From Lachnospiraceae bacterium (GTDB taxonomy: Bacteria; Bacillota; Clostridia; Lachnospirales; Lachnospiraceae), in the NCBI GenBank assembly GCA_024403585.1, contig JAKSRN010000005.1:1-24494 (forward strand): 24,494 nt of DNA, in the 5' to 3' direction. The notes beneath the pieces were generated by a model, which was not told the DNA's origin, did no database searches, and saw nothing but the letters and a program-made list of their open reading frames with translations. The stretch's first letter is position 1; each line of letters begins with the position of its first letter. Shown one piece after another: positions 15,536 to 22,437 of this stretch. The position numbers were made by a program, and so were the translations under genes.

Positions 15536-15867
15536 AAACATCTGACAGTCGCGATCAGTTCCTTCTGACTGCTCCCGCGAAACAGACGAAGCTTCTTTGT
15601 GTTTTTCATAACTGCGGCAGCACTGTCGTACAGTTTTTCGCTGGTGGCAACGATCACTCTTGTTGTTTCTTCATAGTATCCAAGCGTTCTCTCATCGATG
15701 GGATCCAGACAGGTTGCCTCAAGAACTGCGGTACTGATGCCACAAACAACGAGGCTCCTTGTTGCAGCAAGTGCCGTATCAACAAAATCCGAGTCGGTCA
15801 GAATTGCAATGTCAACACCTTTATTTCTTACTTTAATGGTTCCCTCAAAAGGAAGATCATGTAACAT
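15532..15867 (-). CDS. Orphan transketolase C-terminal domain-like protein
   Basis: The 111-residue protein resembles only the C-terminal domain of transketolase/E1 beta proteins. Its segment GVDIAILTDSDFVDTALAATRSLVVCGISTAVLEATCLDPID (split here as GVDIAILTDSDFVDTALAAT and GISTAVLEATCLDPID) aligns with GTDVTIVANLLYVHRALEAA and GISAEVIDPRTLVPFD of the E1 beta encoded in this same window. No thiamine-binding domain accompanies it. It could be a subunit of a split enzyme or a regulatory piece. GAGAGGA lies 8 nt before the ATG. It follows the Mo-hydroxylase operon, but a terminator hairpin stands between, so it may be expressed by read-through. Its stop overlaps that of the convergent regulator. 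Confidence 0.62.
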   Translation of the reverse strand: MLHDLPFEGTIKVRNKGVDIAILTDSDFVDTALAATRSLVVCGISTAVLEATCLDPIDERTLGYYEETTRVIVATSEKLYDSAAAVMKNTKKLRLFRGSSQKELIATVRCF

Positions 15868-15913
15868 ATCCTAGTTCCTCTCTTATTCCATAAATTCATT
15901 CCTTTATTTAAAA

Positions 15914-15943
15914 TCAGGGCTGTGTCATCAGACACAGCCCTGA
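15914..15943 (-). terminator. Terminator-like hairpin after the Mo-hydroxylase operon
   Basis: A perfect 13-bp stem (TCAGGGCTGTGTC paired with GACACAGCCCTGA) encloses a 4-nt loop. On the minus strand it is followed by only four T residues and then AAAT, so termination may be incomplete and could allow read-through into the gene at 15867. The plus-strand side has no T run. Confidence 0.75.
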
Positions 15944-16007
15944 CCTTATCTAAGAAGGATAAGCCTCCTTAACGTAAACCCATATTCAGAATTCGCGTAT
16001 CCCCGGA

Positions 16008-16880
16008 TCAGCCGATTTTAGCTACAGCCTCGCGAATCATATGTTTTACATATACATATACCATCTCTTTACGATACTCTGCAGATGCACGCTGATCAGA
16101 GATAGGTTTGATGCTGTCTCTTGCAATAGTAGCTGCCTCTTCAATTACATCCTCTGTAATTGTTTTGCCAACCAGATACTCTTCTACTGCTACAGCTCTC
16201 ATAGAAGTTGGAGCTACACCACCAAGAGCAACACGTGCTTTCTTAACAGTACCATCCTCGTTCAGTCCCAGACGAACACCTACGTTTACGATTGCGATAT
16301 CTGTATCACCACGGATAGAGAATTTCTTGTAAGCAGCCTCGCAACGGTCATCCTGTGCAGGAAGTGTGAAGCTTACAACGATCTCACCCTGTTTCAGAAC
16401 TGTTTTTCCAGGTCCTGTAAAGAACTCGTTGATGGCAATATCTCTTGCACCGTCAGGTCCGATCACATTAACTACTGCATCGGAGATCAGAAGACCAGGT
16501 GTTGTATCTGCAGAAGGAGAAGCATTGACATTGTTTCCACCCATTGTTGCACGGTTACGAACCTGAGTAGAGGAAACGTGGCCTGCACACTCAGCAATGA
16601 TTGCCCACTGGCTGTTTTTCAGTTCAGGCAGTTTGGACAGTGTCATAAGATCCAGAGCTGCACCGATCACTGCTTTGTCTTCTGTTACTTTTACTTCTTT
16701 CAGCTCAGGAATTGCAGAAATATCAACAATTGTCTGAACCTTCAGCATCTGGGAACGGAGTCTGATAACTACATCTGTACCACCTGCAACGATCTTGCAG
16801 TCTGCGCCGTACTCCTGAACAAGCTTCAGAGCCTCATCAAGGGTAGCCGGACGGAAATACTTTTCAAATTTCATCTTCAT
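16008..16880 (-). CDS. Molybdenum hydroxylase (xanthine dehydrogenase family), FAD-binding subunit
   Basis: The 290-residue medium subunit carries the FAD-binding motifs IVAGGTDVVIRL (about 31-42) and TQVRNRATMGGNNVNASPSADT (about 103-125), followed by the C-terminal CO-dehydrogenase flavoprotein domain. It passes electrons from the 2Fe-2S clusters to NAD+ or another acceptor. No extra 4Fe-4S insertion of the 4-hydroxybenzoyl-CoA reductase type is seen. AAGGAGG lies 9 nt upstream and overlaps the stop region of the 2Fe-2S gene, 13 bp away. It is the third gene of the operon. Confidence 0.93.
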   Translation of the reverse strand: MKMKFEKYFRPATLDEALKLVQEYGADCKIVAGGTDVVIRLRSQMLKVQTIVDISAIPELKEVKVTEDKAVIGAALDLMTLSKLPELKNSQWAIIAECAGHVSSTQVRNRATMGGNNVNASPSADTTPGLLISDAVVNVIGPDGARDIAINEFFTGPGKTVLKQGEIVVSFTLPAQDDRCEAAYKKFSIRGDTDIAIVNVGVRLGLNEDGTVKKARVALGGVAPTSMRAVAVEEYLVGKTITEDVIEEAATIARDSIKPISDQRASAEYRKEMVYVYVKHMIREAVAKIG

Positions 16881-16893
16881 AACTTAACCCTCC

Positions 16894-17385
16894 TTAAGCC
16901 TGTGCATTGATCTCATCGCGAGCTGCCTCAATAGCCTCTACGATTTTCTTATATCCTGTACAACGGCAGATGTTGCCATGTAATGCCTCACGGATGTCCT
17001 CTTCTGTTGCGTTTGGATTCTCATCGAGAAGTGCTTTTGCAGAAAGGATCATACCTGGTGTACAATATCCACACTGGATTGCGAAATGATCGATGAATGC
17101 CTGCTGGATTGGATGAAGACCATTCTCTCCCTCAAGACCCTCGATTGTAGTAATCTTTGTTCCCTCTGCCTGACCAATCAGTACGCAGCAGGATTTAACA
17201 GCCTTGCCATCCATAATAACTGTACAAACACCACAGTTAGAATCATCACAGCCCTGTTTTACACCTGTAAGTCCAAGATCCTCACGAAGAACCTCTACAA
17301 GTGTACGGTTTGGTGCAGTAATCAGCTCAACAGGTTTTCCGTTTACTTCGAAAGAAACAACTATAGATCTATCTAAAATACTCAT
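16894..17385 (-). CDS. Molybdenum hydroxylase, 2Fe-2S subunit
   Basis: The 163-residue small subunit has the full cysteine set for two clusters: the plant-ferredoxin type at C46, C51, C54 and C66 (GCDDSNCGVC...KSC), and the second at C105, C108, C140 and C142 (CGYCTPG, CRCTGYKKI). It conducts electrons from the molybdenum centre to FAD. The start codon overlaps the stop of the Mo subunit gene (ATGA), with AAGGAGG upstream. Length and layout match the small subunits of xanthine, nicotinate and aldehyde dehydrogenases. Confidence 0.95.
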   Translation of the reverse strand: MSILDRSIVVSFEVNGKPVELITAPNRTLVEVLREDLGLTGVKQGCDDSNCGVCTVIMDGKAVKSCCVLIGQAEGTKITTIEGLEGENGLHPIQQAFIDHFAIQCGYCTPGMILSAKALLDENPNATEEDIREALHGNICRCTGYKKIVEAIEAARDEINAQA

Positions 17386-19799
17386 TTCTGCGCCTCCTTT
17401 GCTTTTTTCTCTTTAATCAGACCCAGAATATACTCTGCAGTCATTGGGAATTTTGTTGGACGAACACCAACAGCTTTATAAACACCCTCAGCGATAGCCG
17501 GTCCGATACCAATAGTGATGGACTCAGCCATACCTTTTGCACCGTAAGGTCCGTCTGGAAGCGGATCCGGATTGATCAGAGAATGGAAGTTCTCCTGAAG
17601 TGGTGCAAATGTCATATCAGCTACACGATAATCTACAAGACCTGCATTCTTAACTGCACCGGTCTTCTCATCGTATGTACAACCCTCCTGGATATCGTAT
17701 CCGGCAGCAAGGATAACACCACCCTCGATCTGTCCTTCAACCATCTTAGGGTTGATTGGGTTACCTGTATCAGCAGAACAAGCAACCTGAACAAGTTTGA
17801 TCTGTCCTGTTTCCTCGTTAACTGCAACCTCAAGAGCACATGCAGCATACTGGAACCAGTTCCACATACGGGATGTCAGACCATCACTTCCCCAGGAACG
17901 AATTGGTGCCGGACAGAAGAGTCCATGACCCTCAACAGGAGAGAATCTCATAAGACCCCAGTTACCCTGATCGTATGGAGAAGTATTTTTGAACAGTGTT
18001 GAAAGCTCAATATACTCGATATCAGATCCAAGAATTCTTGCTTTTGTACCCTCGATTACAACTTTAGATTTATGTACACCAACCTCGCGAGCTGCTGCCT
18101 CCTGAAGTTTATCCATAACCTCAGCACAAGCAATCTTAACAGCATTACCGGTTGTATAAGTTGTACGGGAAGATGCAGAATAGTTATCGAATGGAGTAAG
18201 AACTGTATCACCTTTGATAACTTTAACTTTCTCGATCGGAACCTGAAGCTCAGATGCAGCGATCTGTGCCATAACAGTCATAGCACCCATTCCGTTCTCA
18301 TCGCAGGAGATCAGAACCTCTACGCTGCTGTCAGAGTAGTAACGTACGATGGACTCAGCACGTCCCAGAGGAGTATTCTGTTTTCCACCACAGCCACAAC
18401 CTTTACCTTTCTTCCATACAGAACCATCCTGTACAGAAGGAGTATCAAGATCGATCTTCTTAGCGCACTCTTCCAGACATTTCTCAACACCGATGGAAGT
18501 AACCTTCTCACCATATCCGTTGTATCCGCCATTTTTGATGAAGTTTTTCTTACGAACATCTACAGCGCTCATTCCGAGCTCATCTGCCAGAACGTTCATC
18601 ATACACTCCATACCAAACTCAGACTCAGGACATCCCAGTCCACGATAAGGACCTACAGGCATCAGGTTTGTTACAACAGCGGCTGTATCCATGTAGATAT
18701 TGTCGATATCATATACACAAACAGCACCGGAAGAAGAAAGACGACCTGTATAGGAGATGTTATTCTGGATTGCTCCAACTTCCTCTACACAATCATAATC
18801 CTGTGCAATTACACGTCCGTCTTTAGTAGCACCGAATTTAACACGTGTCAGACATGGCCATGCATGAGGTCCGCCTGTAAACTGCTCCTCACGAGTGTAC
18901 TCGTACATACAGCTCTTTTTCAGGAACAGGGAGATCATAGCTACAAGAACCTCAACGTATGGATTCAGACGGTTTCCGAAGGAACCACCGATATATGGCT
19001 GAATAGAACGAACTTTAGTCTCCGGCAGATCAAAGATATTAACCATAGCGGATTTAATTACACCGTGAACACCACATCCACTTCCGTACAATGTAATGCT
19101 GTCATCTGAGTTATAAGTACAGATGGAAACAGCTCTCTCAAGCTGGCAATGAACTCGACGATCATTGTAGAAGCTGTCCTCTACGACGATATCAGCTTTA
19201 GCCATAGCCTCTTCAACATTACCTTTATTCAGGATATAGTTACCTACAATGTTAGGTCCAGAGAATTTAGAATCCAGAGTAGCACCTTTACCGATCTTTG
19301 CCCATGGGTTGGTCTCGTCGATTACGCCGTCGCCCTTACCGGAAGCAGGATCAATAATAGATACAGGATTTTTTCCCATAGCAGAGAATCCATCGATTAC
19401 GTGTGGAAGCTGTGTATACTCAAGCTCGATTGCATTCATAGCATCCTCAGCATGCTCCATTGTATCAGCTGCGATGATCGCGATTGGCTGACCTGCCCAG
19501 ATACACTCTCCATTGATTGGGAAACGATCCTGCTCAGGAAGTCTCTCCATATGGAATGGGCTGCGCTCTACTGTAAAGATTCTCTCTACACCTGGAATAG
19601 CCTCTGCTTTTGTAACATCCAGTTTTGTGATCTGACAATGGGCCACCGGGCTTCTCAGAACCCTAACATGAAGAAGTCCTGGAATGAATTTTGTATAATC
19701 TGCAGCATACAAACCTTTACCAGTTGCTTTGTCATAAGCGTCTACTCGGATCGGAGTCTTTCCGATATAGCTGGTGTTTTTTTCTGACGTATTGCTCAC
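17382..19799 (-). CDS. Molybdenum hydroxylase, molybdopterin-binding catalytic subunit
   Basis: The 805-residue protein has the N-terminal aldehyde oxidase/xanthine dehydrogenase a/b hammerhead domain (about 10-135) and the molybdopterin-binding domain. Landmarks are GGSFGNR (271-277), PYRGLGCPE (384-392) and the catalytic glutamate in GAKGMAE (Glu759), which activates the Mo-OH for attack on a carbon next to nitrogen or on an aldehyde. The start codon is GTG, with AAGGAGG 7 nt before it. The GGSFGNR loop differs from the GGGFGGKE of classical xanthine dehydrogenases, so the substrate should not be assumed to be xanthine. It is the first gene of a Mo - 2Fe-2S - FAD operon whose cofactor is probably supplied by the nearby moaA and mocA genes. 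Confidence 0.92.
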   Translation of the reverse strand: MSNTSEKNTSYIGKTPIRVDAYDKATGKGLYAADYTKFIPGLLHVRVLRSPVAHCQITKLDVTKAEAIPGVERIFTVERSPFHMERLPEQDRFPINGECIWAGQPIAIIAADTMEHAEDAMNAIELEYTQLPHVIDGFSAMGKNPVSIIDPASGKGDGVIDETNPWAKIGKGATLDSKFSGPNIVGNYILNKGNVEEAMAKADIVVEDSFYNDRRVHCQLERAVSICTYNSDDSITLYGSGCGVHGVIKSAMVNIFDLPETKVRSIQPYIGGSFGNRLNPYVEVLVAMISLFLKKSCMYEYTREEQFTGGPHAWPCLTRVKFGATKDGRVIAQDYDCVEEVGAIQNNISYTGRLSSSGAVCVYDIDNIYMDTAAVVTNLMPVGPYRGLGCPESEFGMECMMNVLADELGMSAVDVRKKNFIKNGGYNGYGEKVTSIGVEKCLEECAKKIDLDTPSVQDGSVWKKGKGCGCGGKQNTPLGRAESIVRYYSDSSVEVLISCDENGMGAMTVMAQIAASELQVPIEKVKVIKGDTVLTPFDNYSASSRTTYTTGNAVKIACAEVMDKLQEAAAREVGVHKSKVVIEGTKARILGSDIEYIELSTLFKNTSPYDQGNWGLMRFSPVEGHGLFCPAPIRSWGSDGLTSRMWNWFQYAACALEVAVNEETGQIKLVQVACSADTGNPINPKMVEGQIEGGVILAAGYDIQEGCTYDEKTGAVKNAGLVDYRVADMTFAPLQENFHSLINPDPLPDGPYGAKGMAESITIGIGPAIAEGVYKAVGVRPTKFPMTAEYILGLIKEKKAKEAQK

Positions 19800-20146
19800 A
19801 ATACACCCTCCTTTTCCTATATTATTTTTGAAGATAAAACAACTGTCTGCATAACAGTACCAGTAAAAGGACCGTTCTCTGACAAACGTCTGCTCTTATC
19901 TTCGGTGCTTTCATTATAGGAAATGTGAATCCCCTCACTCATCGTGCAAAAATGTGCTTTATTCATTTTCTTCAGTGCATTTTTTTTGCCTTATCGCTAT
20001 ATACGCTTGAATCATAATCGATTATATATTATAGTTTATATATAATTATCATTTATTATACATTTACGCACATAGGATGGCACACGAATGTGCATTCTTA
20101 TACAACTTGTTTGTAACGGTCTGTCTTCATATGAAGGAGGAAAAAT
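19800..20146. other. Divergent intergenic regulatory region, Mo hydroxylase / second PucR-type regulator (347 bp, no gene)
   Basis: It contains the ribosome site of the GTG start, a minus-strand TATAAT box (19918-19913) with a poor -35 region, several TGTGC/GTGCA motifs (19944-19957, 19974-19980, 20068-20073, 20080-20096), operator copy E with the plus-strand promoter, and the AAGGAGG of the regulator gene. A poor -35 beside a good -10 suggests an activator-dependent Mo-hydroxylase promoter. No coding sequence is seen. Confidence 0.7.
20007..20035 (+). promoter_or_regulatory. Promoter of the second PucR-type regulator with embedded operator-like motif (copy E)
   Basis: TTGAAT (20007-20012), a 17-bp spacer and TATAGT (20030-20035) form a plausible housekeeping promoter. 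The spacer contains the palindrome ATAATCGATTAT (20014-20025), the same motif as in the acoR promoter spacer. The leader is about 105 nt. Confidence 0.62.
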
Positions 20147-21562
20147 ATGAATTTCTCATTATGGAATTTTAAAGAGTGGTTTGACTGTCTCGGAATTGAT
20201 CTTTCTTATCGGATCACGGATAATACTCCTTCTATCTCTATGCTTTCCTTCTCTCCGGCTGAAGAAAAAGAAAGCGCATGGATTCTTCCCGGCTACCAGC
20301 TAAACGATTCCAGTGGCTTTAATTCTGTCCTTATTCACGGAAACGATCGGATCCTTTTCCCTGTTGCATCAACAATCGAAGTGAATAATCAGGGAAATCG
20401 AATGATCCGCCACTATACAAAGTGGGAAAATTCTCTGATGGAGTGTATTATGCAGGATGGGAGCTTATCAGATCTCTTTACACTGATCCAGAAGGAATTT
20501 CCTTTTCCTTTTGTCCTGATGCTTCCGGGTGGTTCCATTCACAGCAAATCCAAAGACTGCAAGCAGTCCCTTAAGGAAAAAAACAGGCAGCAGATTCTTC
20601 AGGCAGCATTGAATGCTCCCGGAAACACTCCCGTTTGTCGAACCTTTATGTTTGATCCGACTCGCTCTTTCCTCTTCGGAAGTATCATGAACGGAACAAA
20701 ACCAATTGCAGTACTTACTGCCTATGAAGAGAACCACCGCTTTCAGCCAGGCCATATCACTCTCTTCTACTTCATCAGAGAGATCATCCAGACCTATCTG
20801 GATTTTCATACAGAGGTTACTCCTGCTACACACCCTTTGTCCCGCTGGTTCCAACAGACCATAGAAGCTGAAGAGAAAGCTCTACAGCTGCCTCAGGAGT
20901 TGACAGAGCTGAACTGGAAAGAGGATGACTGCTACCAGATCATGGCCATAGGATTGCAGGCAGATCGGCCACCTGTTGAGCTTTCCGATCTGTATTACAG
21001 ATATGCCTCTCTATCTGTCTGCTGTGCAGTTCATCAGAATACGCTTTTTGTTCTCTCGCATTACGAAAAGATTCTCCCGGCAAATAACGAACTCCGATAT
21101 TCCAGTCCTGCAGCCACTTCTAATATATGCTGCGGTCTGAGTCTTCCTTTTCATGGACTGACCAGAATGCAATACTATCTGAAACAGGCACAGGTAGTTC
21201 TCTCTCTGGCACAGACTTCCGGAAAACACCTGCTCAGGATGGAGGATCAGCTTGTCGGTCATCTTCTCAGACAATGTCAAAATATCCCTGAGGCACGTTC
21301 CATGATTCATCCGGATATCCTGGCATTGGAAAGAGAAGACAGACAGAACAATGAGCATCTGATCCAGACCCTATATGCCTATTTTGTTCAGGGACAATCC
21401 TCTGCACAAACTTCCAAAGTCTTATTTATTCACAGAAATACATTGAGGAATCGTCTGGACCGCATCCAGAGATTTCTGACCTTTAAACTGGATACCGAAG
21501 AAGCCAGAGACCAGTATCTGATTTCACTGATCTTATGCAATTCAGAGCATATGGCAATGTAG
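20147..21562 (+). CDS. PucR/CdaR-type transcriptional regulator (HTH_30), second copy
   Basis: The 471-residue protein is built like the regulator at 14069: an unassigned N-terminal region starting MNFSLWNFKEWFDCLGIDLSY, a central region (about 230-380), and a C-terminal PucR-type helix-turn-helix (about 412-452; GQSSAQTSKVLFIHRNTLRNRLDRI). The recognition-helix core IHRNTL is identical in both copies. AAGGAGG lies 6 nt before the ATG. Divergence from the Mo-hydroxylase operon makes it the likely activator of that operon, possibly through the TGTGC motifs between them; this is inferred from arrangement. Its 3' end runs into a short direct repeat. Confidence 0.82.
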   Translation: MNFSLWNFKEWFDCLGIDLSYRITDNTPSISMLSFSPAEEKESAWILPGYQLNDSSGFNSVLIHGNDRILFPVASTIEVNNQGNRMIRHYTKWENSLMECIMQDGSLSDLFTLIQKEFPFPFVLMLPGGSIHSKSKDCKQSLKEKNRQQILQAALNAPGNTPVCRTFMFDPTRSFLFGSIMNGTKPIAVLTAYEENHRFQPGHITLFYFIREIIQTYLDFHTEVTPATHPLSRWFQQTIEAEEKALQLPQELTELNWKEDDCYQIMAIGLQADRPPVELSDLYYRYASLSVCCAVHQNTLFVLSHYEKILPANNELRYSSPAATSNICCGLSLPFHGLTRMQYYLKQAQVVLSLAQTSGKHLLRMEDQLVGHLLRQCQNIPEARSMIHPDILALEREDRQNNEHLIQTLYAYFVQGQSSAQTSKVLFIHRNTLRNRLDRIQRFLTFKLDTEEARDQYLISLILCNSEHMAM

Positions 21563-21601
21563 TTTTTTGTAATCTACTACGTAGTTTTTTGTATCTGTTA
21601 C
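21559..21601. repeat. Two-copy direct repeat of 21-22 bp
   Basis: GTAGTTTTTTGTAATCTACTAC (split as GTAGTTTTTTG and TAATCTACTAC) is followed immediately by a close copy, GTAGTTTTTTGTATCTGTTAC. The first copy includes the TAG stop of the PucR-type gene. No function is evident. Confidence 0.7.
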
Positions 21602-21643
21602 GTGCGCTGATTCCTGGCTCATTGCTATCGTGCAAACAAAGAA

Positions 21644-21673
21644 AACCCGTACTGTTTCCAGGCAGTACGGGTT
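21644..21673. terminator. Terminator hairpin between convergent genes (PucR-type regulator and GntR regulator)
   Basis: An 11-bp perfect stem AACCCGTACTG / CAGTACGGGTT has an 8-nt loop. On the minus strand it runs into TTTTC, serving the gntR operon; on the plus strand it is followed by a T-rich but interrupted tail. It probably works mainly for the minus strand and partly for the plus strand. Confidence 0.82.
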
Positions 21674-21691
21674 CTGTATTTATTTATTAAT

Positions 21692-22357
21692 TTATTTATT
21701 TTTTTTATTCTCGACCTCTTTGATCAGTGTTGCAAAATGATGTTGGATTGCTTCAATGGTTCTCTGCTTTTTATTCTTCAGGTTATTGGATTTTAATTCA
21801 TCCAGAATAATCTGATGACGTTCACAGAGTTCTTCCATTGGTCTGTCTGTCAGGATTGCAGTGATATGAGTGAAATCATGAGTTGAGCACTGTTTCCAAA
21901 GTCTTAGCAATTGCTTATTCTCTGCTCCTTCGATCATAACCAGATGGAATTCAGTATCCAGCTTTGAGAAACTGCGCATATCGTCTTCTTTTACAGCTGC
22001 TCTCATTCCCTCCATCATCTCTTCCATTTTTTCGATGAAGGTAAAGTCCATCTTCTCAAATATCTCTTCTACTGCAAGTACCTCCAGAGACGCACGAACC
22101 TTCAGACCATCGATCAGTTCTTCTGAAGAAATCTCACAGACAATACATCCTTTATATGGGATTGTCTCAACAACACCAATCATCTCGAGTTCACGAAGTG
22201 CTTCACGAATAGGAGACTGTGACACCCCCAGGTCCTTCGCCCATCTGGTCTCTACAATTCTATCTCCAGGTTTAATCATGCCTGAGATGATCGCATCCAT
22301 AAGCTTATCTTTTATCTCTTCCCTGTAAAGAAGTCTCTTTTCCAGTTTATCGATCAT
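21692..22357 (-). CDS. GntR-family transcriptional regulator, FCD (FadR/VanR) type
   Basis: The chosen start at 22357 gives 221 residues because GGAGG sits 8 nt before it; an upstream in-frame ATG at 22387 has no ribosome site. The N-terminal winged helix-turn-helix (LMDAIISGMIKPGDRIVETR, WAKDLGVSQSPIREALREL) is followed by an FCD ligand-binding domain with the metal-site pattern Asp-x3-His (LDTEFH), ERH and IQHHF. FCD regulators usually repress catabolic genes and release DNA on binding an organic acid or related effector. The recurrent ATAATCGATTAT/GATTATCTAT motif in this window, including one directly upstream of this gene, is its likely operator, which would make it autoregulated. DNA binding is inferred. 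Confidence 0.88.
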   Translation of the reverse strand: MIDKLEKRLLYREEIKDKLMDAIISGMIKPGDRIVETRWAKDLGVSQSPIREALRELEMIGVVETIPYKGCIVCEISSEELIDGLKVRASLEVLAVEEIFEKMDFTFIEKMEEMMEGMRAAVKEDDMRSFSKLDTEFHLVMIEGAENKQLLRLWKQCSTHDFTHITAILTDRPMEELCERHQIILDELKSNNLKNKKQRTIEAIQHHFATLIKEVENKKNK

Positions 22358-22408
22358 GTACAGTTCCTCCGCTTTAAAACTTTTCATTCATGAATTATTA
22401 TTATATAT

Positions 22409-22437
22409 AAATTATCATAGATAATCTATTATAGCAA
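22409..22437 (-). promoter_or_regulatory. gntR promoter candidate with operator-like motif (copy F)
   Basis: On the minus strand TTGCTA, a 17-bp spacer and TAATTT make a moderate promoter. The spacer contains AGATTATCTATGA, matching the second element of the shared motif, extended to ATAAT. The site overlaps the last codons and the TGA stop of the preceding HD-domain gene. It would allow autoregulation of gntR apart from read-through from upstream. Confidence 0.5.

Noticed and set aside
16041..16910. Long plus-strand open frame opposite the FAD subunit gene
   Set aside because: It is antisense to a gene with clear domains, has Cys/Ser-rich composition of a shadow frame and no ribosome site. 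The same applies to other long plus-strand frames over the minus-strand operons (2226-3138, 18072-19109, 19149-19787).
19944..19960. Possible sigma-54 promoter for the Mo hydroxylase (minus strand AAGCAC-ATTT-TTGCA)
   Set aside because: The distance between the -24-like and -12-like parts is one base short and the GG of the -24 box is missing; a TATAAT box lies nearby instead.
22358..22387. Upstream ATG at 22387 as gntR start
   Set aside because: No ribosome site precedes it, whereas GGAGG sits 8 nt before the ATG at 22357, inside the longer frame.
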